Source: SYIM01 sp039800325 (lineage in GTDB: Bacteria; Pseudomonadota; Gammaproteobacteria; Burkholderiales; Burkholderiaceae_E). From it: a DNA stretch of 19,932 bases. The position numbers were made by a program, and so were the translations under genes. The first letter of the stretch is position 1; each line of letters begins with the position of its first letter. Positions 7,980 through 15,020 of this stretch are shown here, piece by piece. The DNA lies in assembly GCA_039800325.1 (NCBI GenBank), contig JBDLQY010000019.1:1-19932 (forward strand). The letters run 5' to 3'. A model generated the notes under the pieces. It was not told the DNA's origin and searched no databases. It saw only the letters and a program-made list of their open reading frames with translations.

Positions 7980-8816
7980 CTACCCGATGACTGGCGCTCT
8001 TTCGCTGGCAGGAATCACCAAGCGTGTACCCGTGGGCGGCACCAGCAGGCGTTGGTAGAAAAGGTGAGAGCGACGCCAAGACGTAGCAAAAAACTCCCAA
8101 TGCAGTACGGAGCTACCGGGAGGCACGCGAAGCACGGCCGCAGCCTCCAGAGGTACCGGCCCCACACGCATGCCGTAATCCATGAACAGGGTGGGCGCAT
8201 TGAACCGCTCCGCCAGCAGATCGGTCAGGGGCTGGTGAAACACATCGGGCGGCAAACTTGCCAGCGCAATGAAGCGTCGATAAGGCAGATAGCTCTCGCA
8301 ATGAAGACTGAACTGCCCCGCCACGTTGAAGCGTCGCTCAAGCCGTAAGAAGCGGGTTTCAGTGTCGACGAAACTGGACCAGGGCCCCGGTGATTCAGTC
8401 ACACTGACCCGCAACAGAACGCGTTGAATGGTCAGGCTTGCAGGCCTCCCGCTAAACACATCACCGTCAGCAAAAAAATGCGACTGCAGGCGTCCATTGC
8501 CGCCGTAGGCGCCGGCCACGAAGCTACCCTGTCCGTGGTGGCGCTGTACCACCCCCTGTTCGACAAGCAGGCCAAGCGCCCGTTGTATGGTGCCCAAGCT
8601 GAGCGGAATCGCTTCAGCGAATGCACTCTCAGAGGGCAAACGATCACCGCAACGCCAAACGCCCTCTTCAATTGCCGATACGATGAGGTCAGCCAGCAAC
8701 TGGTACTTCTGGCCATTGCTTGCGGCAACGCCTGTGGTGGCCGCCATCACGCGCGCTGCCAATTGCTGCAGGCGCGGATCAACAGGGCCGGACAGACGCT
8801 TAAGGTTGGCGGACAC
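7980..8816 (-). CDS. GntR-family transcriptional regulator, HutC/UTRA type
   Basis: 278 aa. An N-terminal winged helix-turn-helix of GntR type covers about residues 38-101: YQLLADLIVSAIEEGVW, GDRLPSESAFAE, then SLGTIQRALGLLVEQGVVQRHHGQGSFV. The C-terminal 115-275 region is an effector-binding domain of the UTRA/chorismate-lyase-like kind (RFLRLERRF, HCESYLPYRRF, PPGSSVLHWEFFATS). The start shown is a GTG at 8816; an ATG at 8747 (residue 24) is equally possible since the HTH begins later and neither has a clear Shine-Dalgarno. It is first in a minus-strand run with the aldolase and hydratase, and divergent from the SDR gene. That makes these the likely targets, with a pathway intermediate as the probable ligand (inference). 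Confidence 0.88.
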   Translation of the reverse strand: MSANLKRLSGPVDPRLQQLAARVMAATTGVAASNGQKYQLLADLIVSAIEEGVWRCGDRLPSESAFAEAIPLSLGTIQRALGLLVEQGVVQRHHGQGSFVAGAYGGNGRLQSHFFADGDVFSGRPASLTIQRVLLRVSVTESPGPWSSFVDTETRFLRLERRFNVAGQFSLHCESYLPYRRFIALASLPPDVFHQPLTDLLAERFNAPTLFMDYGMRVGPVPLEAAAVLRVPPGSSVLHWEFFATSWRRSHLFYQRLLVPPTGTRLVIPASERAPVIG

Positions 8817-8903
8817 AGATAACGAACTCGGGCTATAGGGCGTTTGACGGGTGGCGATGCGACAGCTTACTTTGTTGCCATTCTATCTGTGCAATAGCGT
8901 ACC

Positions 8904-8916
8904 GGCGACAATCGCC
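8904..8916. promoter_or_regulatory. Candidate operator: GGCGA-CAA-TCGCC inverted repeat
   Basis: A perfect 5-base inverted repeat with a 3-base spacer lies in the gap between the divergent GntR and SDR genes. It overlaps a weak -35-like GCGACA (8905-8910), which is 17 bases from TAAGCT (8928-8933). It is a possible GntR operator; the short arms mean it could be chance. Confidence 0.25.
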
Positions 8917-8985
8917 AGAGCCTGGGCTAAGCTCCTAATTTTTGAAATCTTCCGTCTCGCCCAACGCAAACCAACGAATTTGACT

Positions 8986-9765
8986 ATGTCCGATACCCTC
9001 TCAAGCCGAGTGGCACTGATCACCGGAGCGGCCCGTGGCATCGGCGCTGCGGCTGCCGTAGAGCTGGCCCAACTGGGCTTCATTCCCGTTCTGGCCGTGC
9101 GCGATCCGGCAACCGCCGTCGATGTCTGCGCACAGCTCACTGCCGCTGGATACGATCACCGCCTGGTTCGCTGCGATGTCGCTGATTTCAAGCAGGCGCA
9201 GGACGCCGTCGACACAGCCCTGAAGGCCTTCGGACGCCTTGATGTGCTTGTAAACAATGCGGCCACCGTCGACCCGATCGCTCGCCTGGCAGACTCCGAT
9301 CCGGCCGCTTGGGCACGAGCCATCCAGGTCAACCTCACCGGTCCCTACAACGTTGCGCGGGCCGCTTTGCAGGCCCTGATGGCCAGCCCCTGTCCCGCGC
9401 TGATCAACGTCTCCACGGGGGCCGCCCATGCCCCGCGGGAAGGCTGGTCGGCCTACTGCTCCAGCAAGGCTGGACTGGTCATGCTGACCCGGGCCATGGA
9501 TCTCGAGATGGGTCCAGGTGCAGGCGGCACCTTGCACACCTATGGGTTTCAGCCGGGGCTGGTCGATACCGCCATGCAGGTTCGTATTCGCGCGTCGGGC
9601 ATCAATGACATCAGCCGTATTCCGCGCAGCCAGCTGGCGCCGCCCGAGCGGGCGGCACGCCTGATTGCCTGGCTGGCGCACGCTCGCCCGTCCGATCTGG
9701 TCGGACAGGACCTGACCATACGCGATGCAAAACTGCTCGAACGGGCCGGTCTCGCAGCCAGCTAA
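8986..9765 (+). CDS. Short-chain dehydrogenase/reductase, sepiapterin/benzil reductase-like
   Basis: 259 aa from the ATG at 8986. The frame opens at 8851, but residues before 8986 are not SDR-like. This is a classical SDR: TGAARGIG nucleotide loop at 13-20, NNAA at 90-93, Asn116, Ser143 in INVSTGAA, and the YCSSK catalytic Tyr157/Lys161. The WSAYCSSKAGLVMLTR stretch and the later QPGLVDTAMQVRIRASGIN resemble sepiapterin-reductase-like proteins such as the YueD benzil reductase, though the substrate is not certain. It is an NAD(P)H-dependent ketone/alcohol oxidoreductase in the cytosol. No strong Shine-Dalgarno is seen. It is divergent from the GntR operon across a gap of 169 bases and may be co-regulated. 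It is followed by 76 bases before the MEMO gene. Confidence 0.87.
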   Translation: MSDTLSSRVALITGAARGIGAAAAVELAQLGFIPVLAVRDPATAVDVCAQLTAAGYDHRLVRCDVADFKQAQDAVDTALKAFGRLDVLVNNAATVDPIARLADSDPAAWARAIQVNLTGPYNVARAALQALMASPCPALINVSTGAAHAPREGWSAYCSSKAGLVMLTRAMDLEMGPGAGGTLHTYGFQPGLVDTAMQVRIRASGINDISRIPRSQLAPPERAARLIAWLAHARPSDLVGQDLTIRDAKLLERAGLAAS

Positions 9766-9841
9766 CGTCCTGTCTTCGACTGCACGATAGGCCCCGCCTA
9801 CCTCAACCATCGACGGGCACTCCTCCGAAAGCTCAGACTCC

Positions 9842-11239
9842 ATGACCGCAAACGTCGCATCCTCCGGCATGCTCACGCGCCAGCCTGCCCTGGCGGGCAG
9901 TTTCTACCCGGCCGAATCGCAGGCACTCAGACAGATGGTCGGGCAATGTCTGGATGGCGCAACTGATCTGTCGCTGACACCCAAAGTGATCGTGGCACCG
10001 CACGCAGGCTACATCTACTCAGGCCCCATTGCGGGCAACGCCTATCGCCCCCTGCTGGGCATGGCCAAGCACATTCGCCGAGTCGTCATGCTGGGCCCCC
10101 CGCACCGGATGCCGGTGTCGTCCTTTTGCATACCCGCCGCTCAGGTCTTCGCAACGCCGCTGGGCGAGATCAATCTTGACCCTGAATTCATGGCTATTGC
10201 CCGCAGCCTTCCCGGTATGCAGGTTGACGACGCACCGCATGCCCGCGAGCACTGCCTTGAGACGCAACTGCCATTTCTCCAGCAGATTCTGGGCGAGTTC
10301 ACCCTGGTGCCCATCCTGGTCGGTGGTGCCAGCGCCCAGGCGGTCAGCGATCTTCTGGCGCGGCTCTGGGGCGGTGACGAGACCCTGATCGTTATCAGCA
10401 CCGATCTGTCGCATTACCACGACTACGCCACCACCCAGCGTCTGGATGAAACAGTCAGGCGGGCGGTCGAGACGCTACGTCCTGACCAGATTGGCGAAGA
10501 CCATGCCTGCGGACGTCACGGGCTGCGAGGCCTGCTGGCGCGAGCCAGCCAGCTCGATCTGCGAGCCACGACAATAGACCTGCGCAACTCCGGCGATACA
10601 GCGGGCCGCCAGCAACGCGATCGCGTGGTCGGCTATGGTGCCTGGGCCTTTGAGTACGCCACCTCTGCGCGCCTGGCTGATGCCCAGCGGCAGCAACTGG
10701 TCGATGTGGCGCGCCGAGCCATAGGCATCGGCATTCAACATGGCCGTGCACCAAACGTTGAATGGCAAAGCTTTGTGCGGCCGCTTCAGTCCGTACGCGC
10801 CACCTTTGTGACACTGACGCTTGACGGTCGACTGCGCGGCTGTATCGGCTCGGTTATTCCGCACGAACCTCTGGTCGCCGATGTGGCGGCCAATGCTTAC
10901 AAGGCCGCCTTTCAAGATCCGCGCTTCAAGCCGCTTACACAGGCTGAACTTGCACGCCTTGAGGTCTCGGTATCCATCCTGTCGCACCCCCGTCCAATCG
11001 CTGCAAGCTCAGAAGCCGAGGCCATCGCAGCGCTGCATCCTGAAGAGGACGGCGTCATTCTGCAGGCGGCTGATGCGCAGGGTCAGCAGCGGCGCGGACT
11101 GTTCTTGCCGCATGTCTGGCATGAGTTGCGCGACCCGCGGCAGTTTATGCGGCACCTCAAGGCCAAAGCCGGCCTGTCTCCCGACGGATGGCCAGCAGGC
11201 GCGCGACTGTGGCGCTACCGCACTGAAACCTTTCACTGA
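9842..11239 (+). CDS. amrB: AmmeMemoRadiSam system B-A fusion (MEMO domain + AMMECR1 domain)
   Basis: 465 aa made of two families that are often separate genes. Residues about 12-270 are a MEMO-like domain: PALAGSFYP, VAPHAGYIYSG with His54, LGPPHR with His88, AREHCLETQLPFLQ near 134-147, STDLSHYHDY near 186-195, and CGRHG with Cys223. His54/His88/Cys223 match the metal-binding His-His-Cys set described for human MEMO1. Residues about 280-460 are AMMECR1: ATFVTLTLDGRLRGCIGS with the LRGCIG motif at 331-336, then AFQDPRFKPLTQAEL and LEVSVSILS. The families co-occur with a radical SAM protein, encoded convergently just downstream with a 7-base overlap. The triad's joint reaction is not established. 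The start at 9842 has no Shine-Dalgarno; the ATG at 9869 is an alternative and closer to the family start. Confidence 0.92.
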   Translation: MTANVASSGMLTRQPALAGSFYPAESQALRQMVGQCLDGATDLSLTPKVIVAPHAGYIYSGPIAGNAYRPLLGMAKHIRRVVMLGPPHRMPVSSFCIPAAQVFATPLGEINLDPEFMAIARSLPGMQVDDAPHAREHCLETQLPFLQQILGEFTLVPILVGGASAQAVSDLLARLWGGDETLIVISTDLSHYHDYATTQRLDETVRRAVETLRPDQIGEDHACGRHGLRGLLARASQLDLRATTIDLRNSGDTAGRQQRDRVVGYGAWAFEYATSARLADAQRQQLVDVARRAIGIGIQHGRAPNVEWQSFVRPLQSVRATFVTLTLDGRLRGCIGSVIPHEPLVADVAANAYKAAFQDPRFKPLTQAELARLEVSVSILSHPRPIAASSEAEAIAALHPEEDGVILQAADAQGQQRRGLFLPHVWHELRDPRQFMRHLKAKAGLSPDGWPAGARLWRYRTETFH

Positions 11240-12396
11240 GCCGTTGCCGGGCGTTGCGCCTGGGATGTAGCTAATCGCACGGGCATGCGTCTCGAGCCCC
11301 AGTTGCCGGGCCGGGCTTCAAAGACGCCCGGACAAGGGGTGTGGCACTGGCGGCATCGACCCTGCTCGTCGAGCGACCAGGCGGTCAGCACATAGCCGTC
11401 ACGCCCGATCAGCCGCTCACCGCAGTGATGGCACCAGGTGGACTGACGCTGCGCATCGGCGACATTACCCGTGTACACATGCCTCAGCCCATGGCTGCGC
11501 GCAATGTGACGCGCCCTGATCAGCGTCTCATGGGGCGTACGCGGCTTGTCGAGCATTTTCCAATCGGGATGAAAGGCTGTGAAGTGCAGAGGCACATTCG
11601 GGCCCAGATGATCAGCGATCCAGCGCGACATGGCCTCGATTTCTGCTGCGCTATCGTTCTCGCCCGGAATCAGCAGCGTGGTGATTTCCACCCAAACCCG
11701 CGTCTCGTGGACCAGATACTGCAGGGTATCGAGCACAGGCGCGAGACTGGCCGAACATAAGCGCTGGTAAAACGATTCGGTAAAGCCCTTGAGATCGACA
11801 TTAGCGGCATCCATGCCGGCGAAAAATTCACGTCTTGGCGCGGGGGACACATAGCCGGCTGTGACCGCCACCGAGCGAATGCCACGCTCGCGACAGGCCG
11901 CGGCTACATCCAGCGCATACTCCAGAAAAATCAGCGGATCGTTATAGGTATAGGCCACCGATCGGCTGCCGGTGGCCAGCGCCGCCTCGGCAATGCGCTG
12001 CGGGCTGGCTGCATCGGCCAGACGGTCAAACTCGCGGCTTTTAGAAATATCCCAGTTCTGGCAAAAGCGGCAGCTGAGGTTGCAGCCCGCTGTACCGAAA
12101 GACAGAACGGGAGATCCTGGCAGAAAATGATTCAGAGGCTTTTTCTCGATGGGATCGACACAAAAGCCCGATGATCGCCCCCAGGTGGTCAGCACCATAC
12201 GGTCGCCTTCCCGGGCGCGCACAAAGCAGAGCCCGCGCTGCCCGTCATTCAGGCGGCACTCGCGCGGACACAGATCACACTGAATGCGACCGTCCTCAAG
12301 CCGCTGCCAATAGCGCGCTGGATGCGAGGAATCGGGGGCGAAGGCGGTCCCTGTCGGGTTCGATTTCAGATCAGTTGACGATTGGTCTGGATTCAT
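11233..12396 (-). CDS. amrS: AmmeMemoRadiSam system radical SAM enzyme
   Basis: 387 aa. Domains in order: an N-terminal Cys cluster CDLCPRECRL with Cys40/43/47 and Cys57 in GLCFVR; the radical SAM core with CNLSCRFCQNWDISKS, where Cys105/109/112 (CxxxCxxC) bind the [4Fe-4S] that cleaves S-adenosylmethionine; a TIM-barrel-like body (YTYNDPLIFLEY, ANVDLKGFTESFY, TTLLIPGENDS, PLHFTAFHPDWKM); and a C-terminal zinc-ribbon-like part with Cys322/325 and Cys348/351. This is the organisation of the PflA-like member of the AmmeMemoRadiSam triad. The first 25 residues are poorly conserved. It converges with the B-A fusion gene (7-base overlap) and is divergent from the small membrane protein gene with a 99-base gap. 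Its substrate is unknown; a modification of a protein or small molecule is inferred from the fold. Confidence 0.92.
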   Translation of the reverse strand: MNPDQSSTDLKSNPTGTAFAPDSSHPARYWQRLEDGRIQCDLCPRECRLNDGQRGLCFVRAREGDRMVLTTWGRSSGFCVDPIEKKPLNHFLPGSPVLSFGTAGCNLSCRFCQNWDISKSREFDRLADAASPQRIAEAALATGSRSVAYTYNDPLIFLEYALDVAAACRERGIRSVAVTAGYVSPAPRREFFAGMDAANVDLKGFTESFYQRLCSASLAPVLDTLQYLVHETRVWVEITTLLIPGENDSAAEIEAMSRWIADHLGPNVPLHFTAFHPDWKMLDKPRTPHETLIRARHIARSHGLRHVYTGNVADAQRQSTWCHHCGERLIGRDGYVLTAWSLDEQGRCRQCHTPCPGVFEARPGNWGSRRMPVRLATSQAQRPATAQ

Positions 12397-12495
12397 ACTG
12401 AGCGCGACAAAAGGCCTGTCAAAGGCTCGAGGGCTTGCAAGACGCTAACGCCGAGTCGCGGTAAAGTCCAGCCGTCAGCGATATTCGGAATAGCG

Positions 12496-12702
12496 ATGGG
12501 AATCTGGATCGAATTGGGCATCTTCGCCGTCGTCATTGTGTTTGCCCTCTGGCAACTGCACGATGTGCGGCAGGAAAAGCTAAAGCGCGAGCGAGCACGC
12601 GCGCAGCAACAGAAGCTCGAGCAGCCAACTCAGTTCGAGCAGCCAACTCAGTTCGAGCAGCAACCCAAGCCCGAGCAGGAGCGCAAGCTCGAGAAATCCT
12701 AG
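12496..12702 (+). CDS. Small single-span membrane protein with charged Gln/Glu/Lys-rich tail
   Basis: 68 aa, not recognised. Residues 3-20 are a hydrophobic helix (IWIELGIFAVVIVFALWQ), followed by a basic stretch (RQEKLKRERAR), so the tail is expected to be cytoplasmic. The C-terminal half is low complexity, with the hexapeptide EQPTQF twice in a row (encoded by an 18-base tandem repeat) and then a Pro/Glu/Lys tail. The frame opens at 12382, but the hydrophobic start at 12496 with a weak GGA six bases upstream is more likely. It lies 65 bases before IorA on the same strand. A role as a membrane anchor or adaptor is possible but nothing proves it; annotation as a spurious frame is also possible. 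Confidence 0.6.
   Translation: MGIWIELGIFAVVIVFALWQLHDVRQEKLKRERARAQQQKLEQPTQFEQPTQFEQQPKPEQERKLEKS
12619..12660 (+). repeat. 18-base tandem repeat, two full copies plus a partial one
   Basis: gagcagccaactcagttc occurs at 12619-12636 and 12637-12654 with no mismatch, followed by gagcag. The repeat is in frame and encodes EQPTQF units in the small membrane protein, so copy number can change without a frameshift. Confidence 0.9.
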
Positions 12703-12757
12703 CCGTCTGGGCCTGGCTTACTGTGGGTCTTGCACAATCCTGATCACCCCCGTCCAC

Positions 12758-12761
12758 GGAG
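12758..12761 (+). promoter_or_regulatory. Shine-Dalgarno supporting the IorA TTG start
   Basis: GGAG is six bases before the TTG at 12768. No ATG or GTG in frame lies between this site and the conserved N-terminus, so it fixes the start. Confidence 0.7.
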
Positions 12762-12767
12762 AACCTC

Positions 12768-15020
12768 TTGGAAAGATCCTTTCACGAAGAAATCCGCCTG
12801 CTGCGATTGGGCGCCGGTGAAGTCTTTCATGGCGAAGGCATTCTGGCGGTTACCAAGGCACTGCTTCAAGCCGGCGTCAGTTATGTCGGCGGCTATCAAG
12901 GAGCCCCGGTATCGCACCTGTTGGACGTCATGGTGCAGGCCCGTGATTACCTCGATGAATTGGGTGTGCATGTCGAAGCGTGCACCAACGAGTCGGCGGC
13001 AGCGGCCATGCTGGGTGCGTCCATCATGTACCCGGCCCGTGGCGCAGTCACCTGGAAATCCATAGTGGGCACCAACGTAGCCGCGGATGCGCTGTCCAAC
13101 CTGTCATCACCCGGTGTCATCGGTGGCACGCTGATTGTTGTCGGCGAAGACTATGGGGAAGGCGCCAGCGTTATTCAGGAGCGAACCCACGCGTTTGCCA
13201 TGAAGTCCGCCATGTGGCTGTTAGATCCCAGACCTGAGCTGCCGATTATTGTGCGCTGCGTTGAAAAGGCTTTTGAGCTGTCTGAGGCCTCGAACACACC
13301 GGTCATCATGGATCTGCGCATTCGCGCCTGCCATGTACAGGGAAGCTTCATTGCCTCTGACAACCGAACACCGACGGTCAGTACGCGGCAACGGCTGGCT
13401 GAGCCCGCGCCCTTTGATTATCAGCGGCTGTCGCACCCGCCCGTCACCTTCATACAAGAGCGCCGCAAATACGAGCAGCGCCTGCCCGCCGCGCGACGAT
13501 TCATCCTTGAACACCAGCTGAATGAAATTCGCTCGGGTGGGCGTGACACGCTTGGCATCATTGTGCAGGGCGGTCTGTTCAATACCCTGGTACGTACGCT
13601 TCAGCAGCTGGGCCTGGCTGACGCTTATGGCAACAGCGACATCCCCATGCTGGTGCTCAATGTGGTCTACCCGCTGGTTCCTGAGCAGATTGCAGGATTC
13701 TGCGCCGGCAAGCGCTCGGTTCTCATCGTTGAAGAAGGGCAACCCGAGTTCATCGAACAAGAAATCGCCACGCTGCTGCGGCGGGCCGACCTGAACACTC
13801 GTCTGCACGGCAAAGATCTGCTGCCTATGGCCGGCGAGTACACCGCCGAGGTCATGCTCACGGGTCTGAGTGGCTGGCTGGAGGGCGCAGCACCGGATAT
13901 CAACCTTGACCCGGCGCGCAGTCTTCTGCAGGCCGTTCGCCAGCAGCGTCAGCAGGCGGCGCAGCTGCTCGGCGCACCCCTTCCGGGTCGTCCTCCCGGC
14001 ATGTGTATCGGATGCCCTGAGCGACCTGTTTTTTCGGCACTGAAACTCGTTCAACGCGAAGTAGGCCATATGCACATCTCGGCCGATATCGGCTGTCATG
14101 CCCTGGCCACCTTCGAGCCCTTCTCGTTTGGCAATTCCATTCTGGGCTATGGCATGAGTCTGGCCAGCGGTGCCGGTGTCGGCAGCTTTCAGGCGCGCCG
14201 GCCGCTCGCCATCATGGGCGATGGCGGCTTCTGGCATAACGGTCTGCTCTCAGGCGTATCGTCATCGCTGCTCAATGGCGGTGACCGGGTGCTGGTCATC
14301 ATGAAGAATGGCTATACCTCGGCCACAGGCACCCAGGATGTGGTGTCCACGCCCACCACCGAGTCGCGCCGTATCGCTGAAGGCTCAAGCGCGACCGGCA
14401 CCGAACTCACCATCGAAAATACCTTGCGGGGCATGGGTGTGCGCTGGCTGAAAACGGTACATAACTACCGAGTGGCCGAGGTGCGAGACACCCTGCGCGA
14501 GGCCTTCACGACCAGCGACCCTGGACTCAAGGTGATTGTCGCCGAGGGCGAGTGCCAGCTTGAGCGTCAGCGTCGGCTGCGTCCACTACGGGCTCAAGCT
14601 CTCAAGCGGGGCGAGCGGGTCGTGCGAACCCAATACGGTGTCGATGACGAAACCTGTACCGGTGATCATTCCTGCATACGGCTGTCGGGCTGCCCCACCC
14701 TCACGCTCAAACCGTCACGCGATCCGCTCAAGCGCGATCCCGTTGCGCATGTTGAAAGCGGCTGCGTGGGATGCGGCAACTGCGGCGAGGTCGCCCAAGC
14801 GGCTGCGCTGTGCCCCTCCTTCTGGCGCGCCGACATCATCACGCACGCAAGCTGGCATGAGCGCCTGATGGCGCGCATCCGCCAATGGTTTATCGCGCGG
14901 ATGGCGAGCCGCGATGAGGCGACAGCACAGACGCTGCCGCCCTTAACTGCGCCGTCACCCCAGGCGCCTGCTTTCGCGGGTGCAGCCCGGCAGGCGCACA
15001 CCGCGGGAGCACAGTCGTGA
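12768..15020 (+). CDS. iorA: Indolepyruvate ferredoxin oxidoreductase alpha subunit (TPP-dependent)
   Basis: 750 aa. With IorB it would oxidatively decarboxylate aryl pyruvates (indolepyruvate type) to aryl-acetyl-CoA, reducing a ferredoxin-like carrier. Residues about 20-195 are the pyruvate:ferredoxin oxidoreductase domain I (GGYQGAPVSHLLD, ACTNESAAAAMLGAS). Domain II lies near 240-370. The TPP-binding domain covers about 410-600, with CIGCPERPVFSALK (Cys413/416), ADIGCHAL and GDGGFWHNG (484-492) leading to Asn514. The C-terminal ferredoxin-like part has Cys630, Cys636, Cys642 and Cys666/669/672/682. Where ordinary motifs have a second Cys there is Asp633 (C-x2-D-x2-C). The last 40 residues are a low-complexity Ala/Pro tail. 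The start is TTG at 12768 with GGAG six bases upstream. IorB begins inside its stop (GTGA). Confidence 0.9.
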   Translation: MERSFHEEIRLLRLGAGEVFHGEGILAVTKALLQAGVSYVGGYQGAPVSHLLDVMVQARDYLDELGVHVEACTNESAAAAMLGASIMYPARGAVTWKSIVGTNVAADALSNLSSPGVIGGTLIVVGEDYGEGASVIQERTHAFAMKSAMWLLDPRPELPIIVRCVEKAFELSEASNTPVIMDLRIRACHVQGSFIASDNRTPTVSTRQRLAEPAPFDYQRLSHPPVTFIQERRKYEQRLPAARRFILEHQLNEIRSGGRDTLGIIVQGGLFNTLVRTLQQLGLADAYGNSDIPMLVLNVVYPLVPEQIAGFCAGKRSVLIVEEGQPEFIEQEIATLLRRADLNTRLHGKDLLPMAGEYTAEVMLTGLSGWLEGAAPDINLDPARSLLQAVRQQRQQAAQLLGAPLPGRPPGMCIGCPERPVFSALKLVQREVGHMHISADIGCHALATFEPFSFGNSILGYGMSLASGAGVGSFQARRPLAIMGDGGFWHNGLLSGVSSSLLNGGDRVLVIMKNGYTSATGTQDVVSTPTTESRRIAEGSSATGTELTIENTLRGMGVRWLKTVHNYRVAEVRDTLREAFTTSDPGLKVIVAEGECQLERQRRLRPLRAQALKRGERVVRTQYGVDDETCTGDHSCIRLSGCPTLTLKPSRDPLKRDPVAHVESGCVGCGNCGEVAQAAALCPSFWRADIITHASWHERLMARIRQWFIARMASRDEATAQTLPPLTAPSPQAPAFAGAARQAHTAGAQS
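15005..15009 (+). promoter_or_regulatory. Shine-Dalgarno supporting the IorB GTG start
   Basis: GGGAG is seven bases before the GTG at 15017. It lies within the last codons of iorA, as expected for coupled translation. Confidence 0.7.

Noticed and set aside
9001..9876. 291-codon minus-strand frame
   Set aside because: Antisense to the SDR gene, whose cofactor and catalytic motifs are intact; the translation is not protein-like.
12435..12467. TTGCAA ... TAAAGT promoter-like pair before the small membrane protein
   Set aside because: Spacing is 21 bases, outside the usual 16-18, so it was not listed as a promoter.
13221..14237. 338-codon minus-strand frame
   Set aside because: Lies fully antisense to iorA, which has clear domains; no family motif in the translation. 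High GC keeps antisense frames open.
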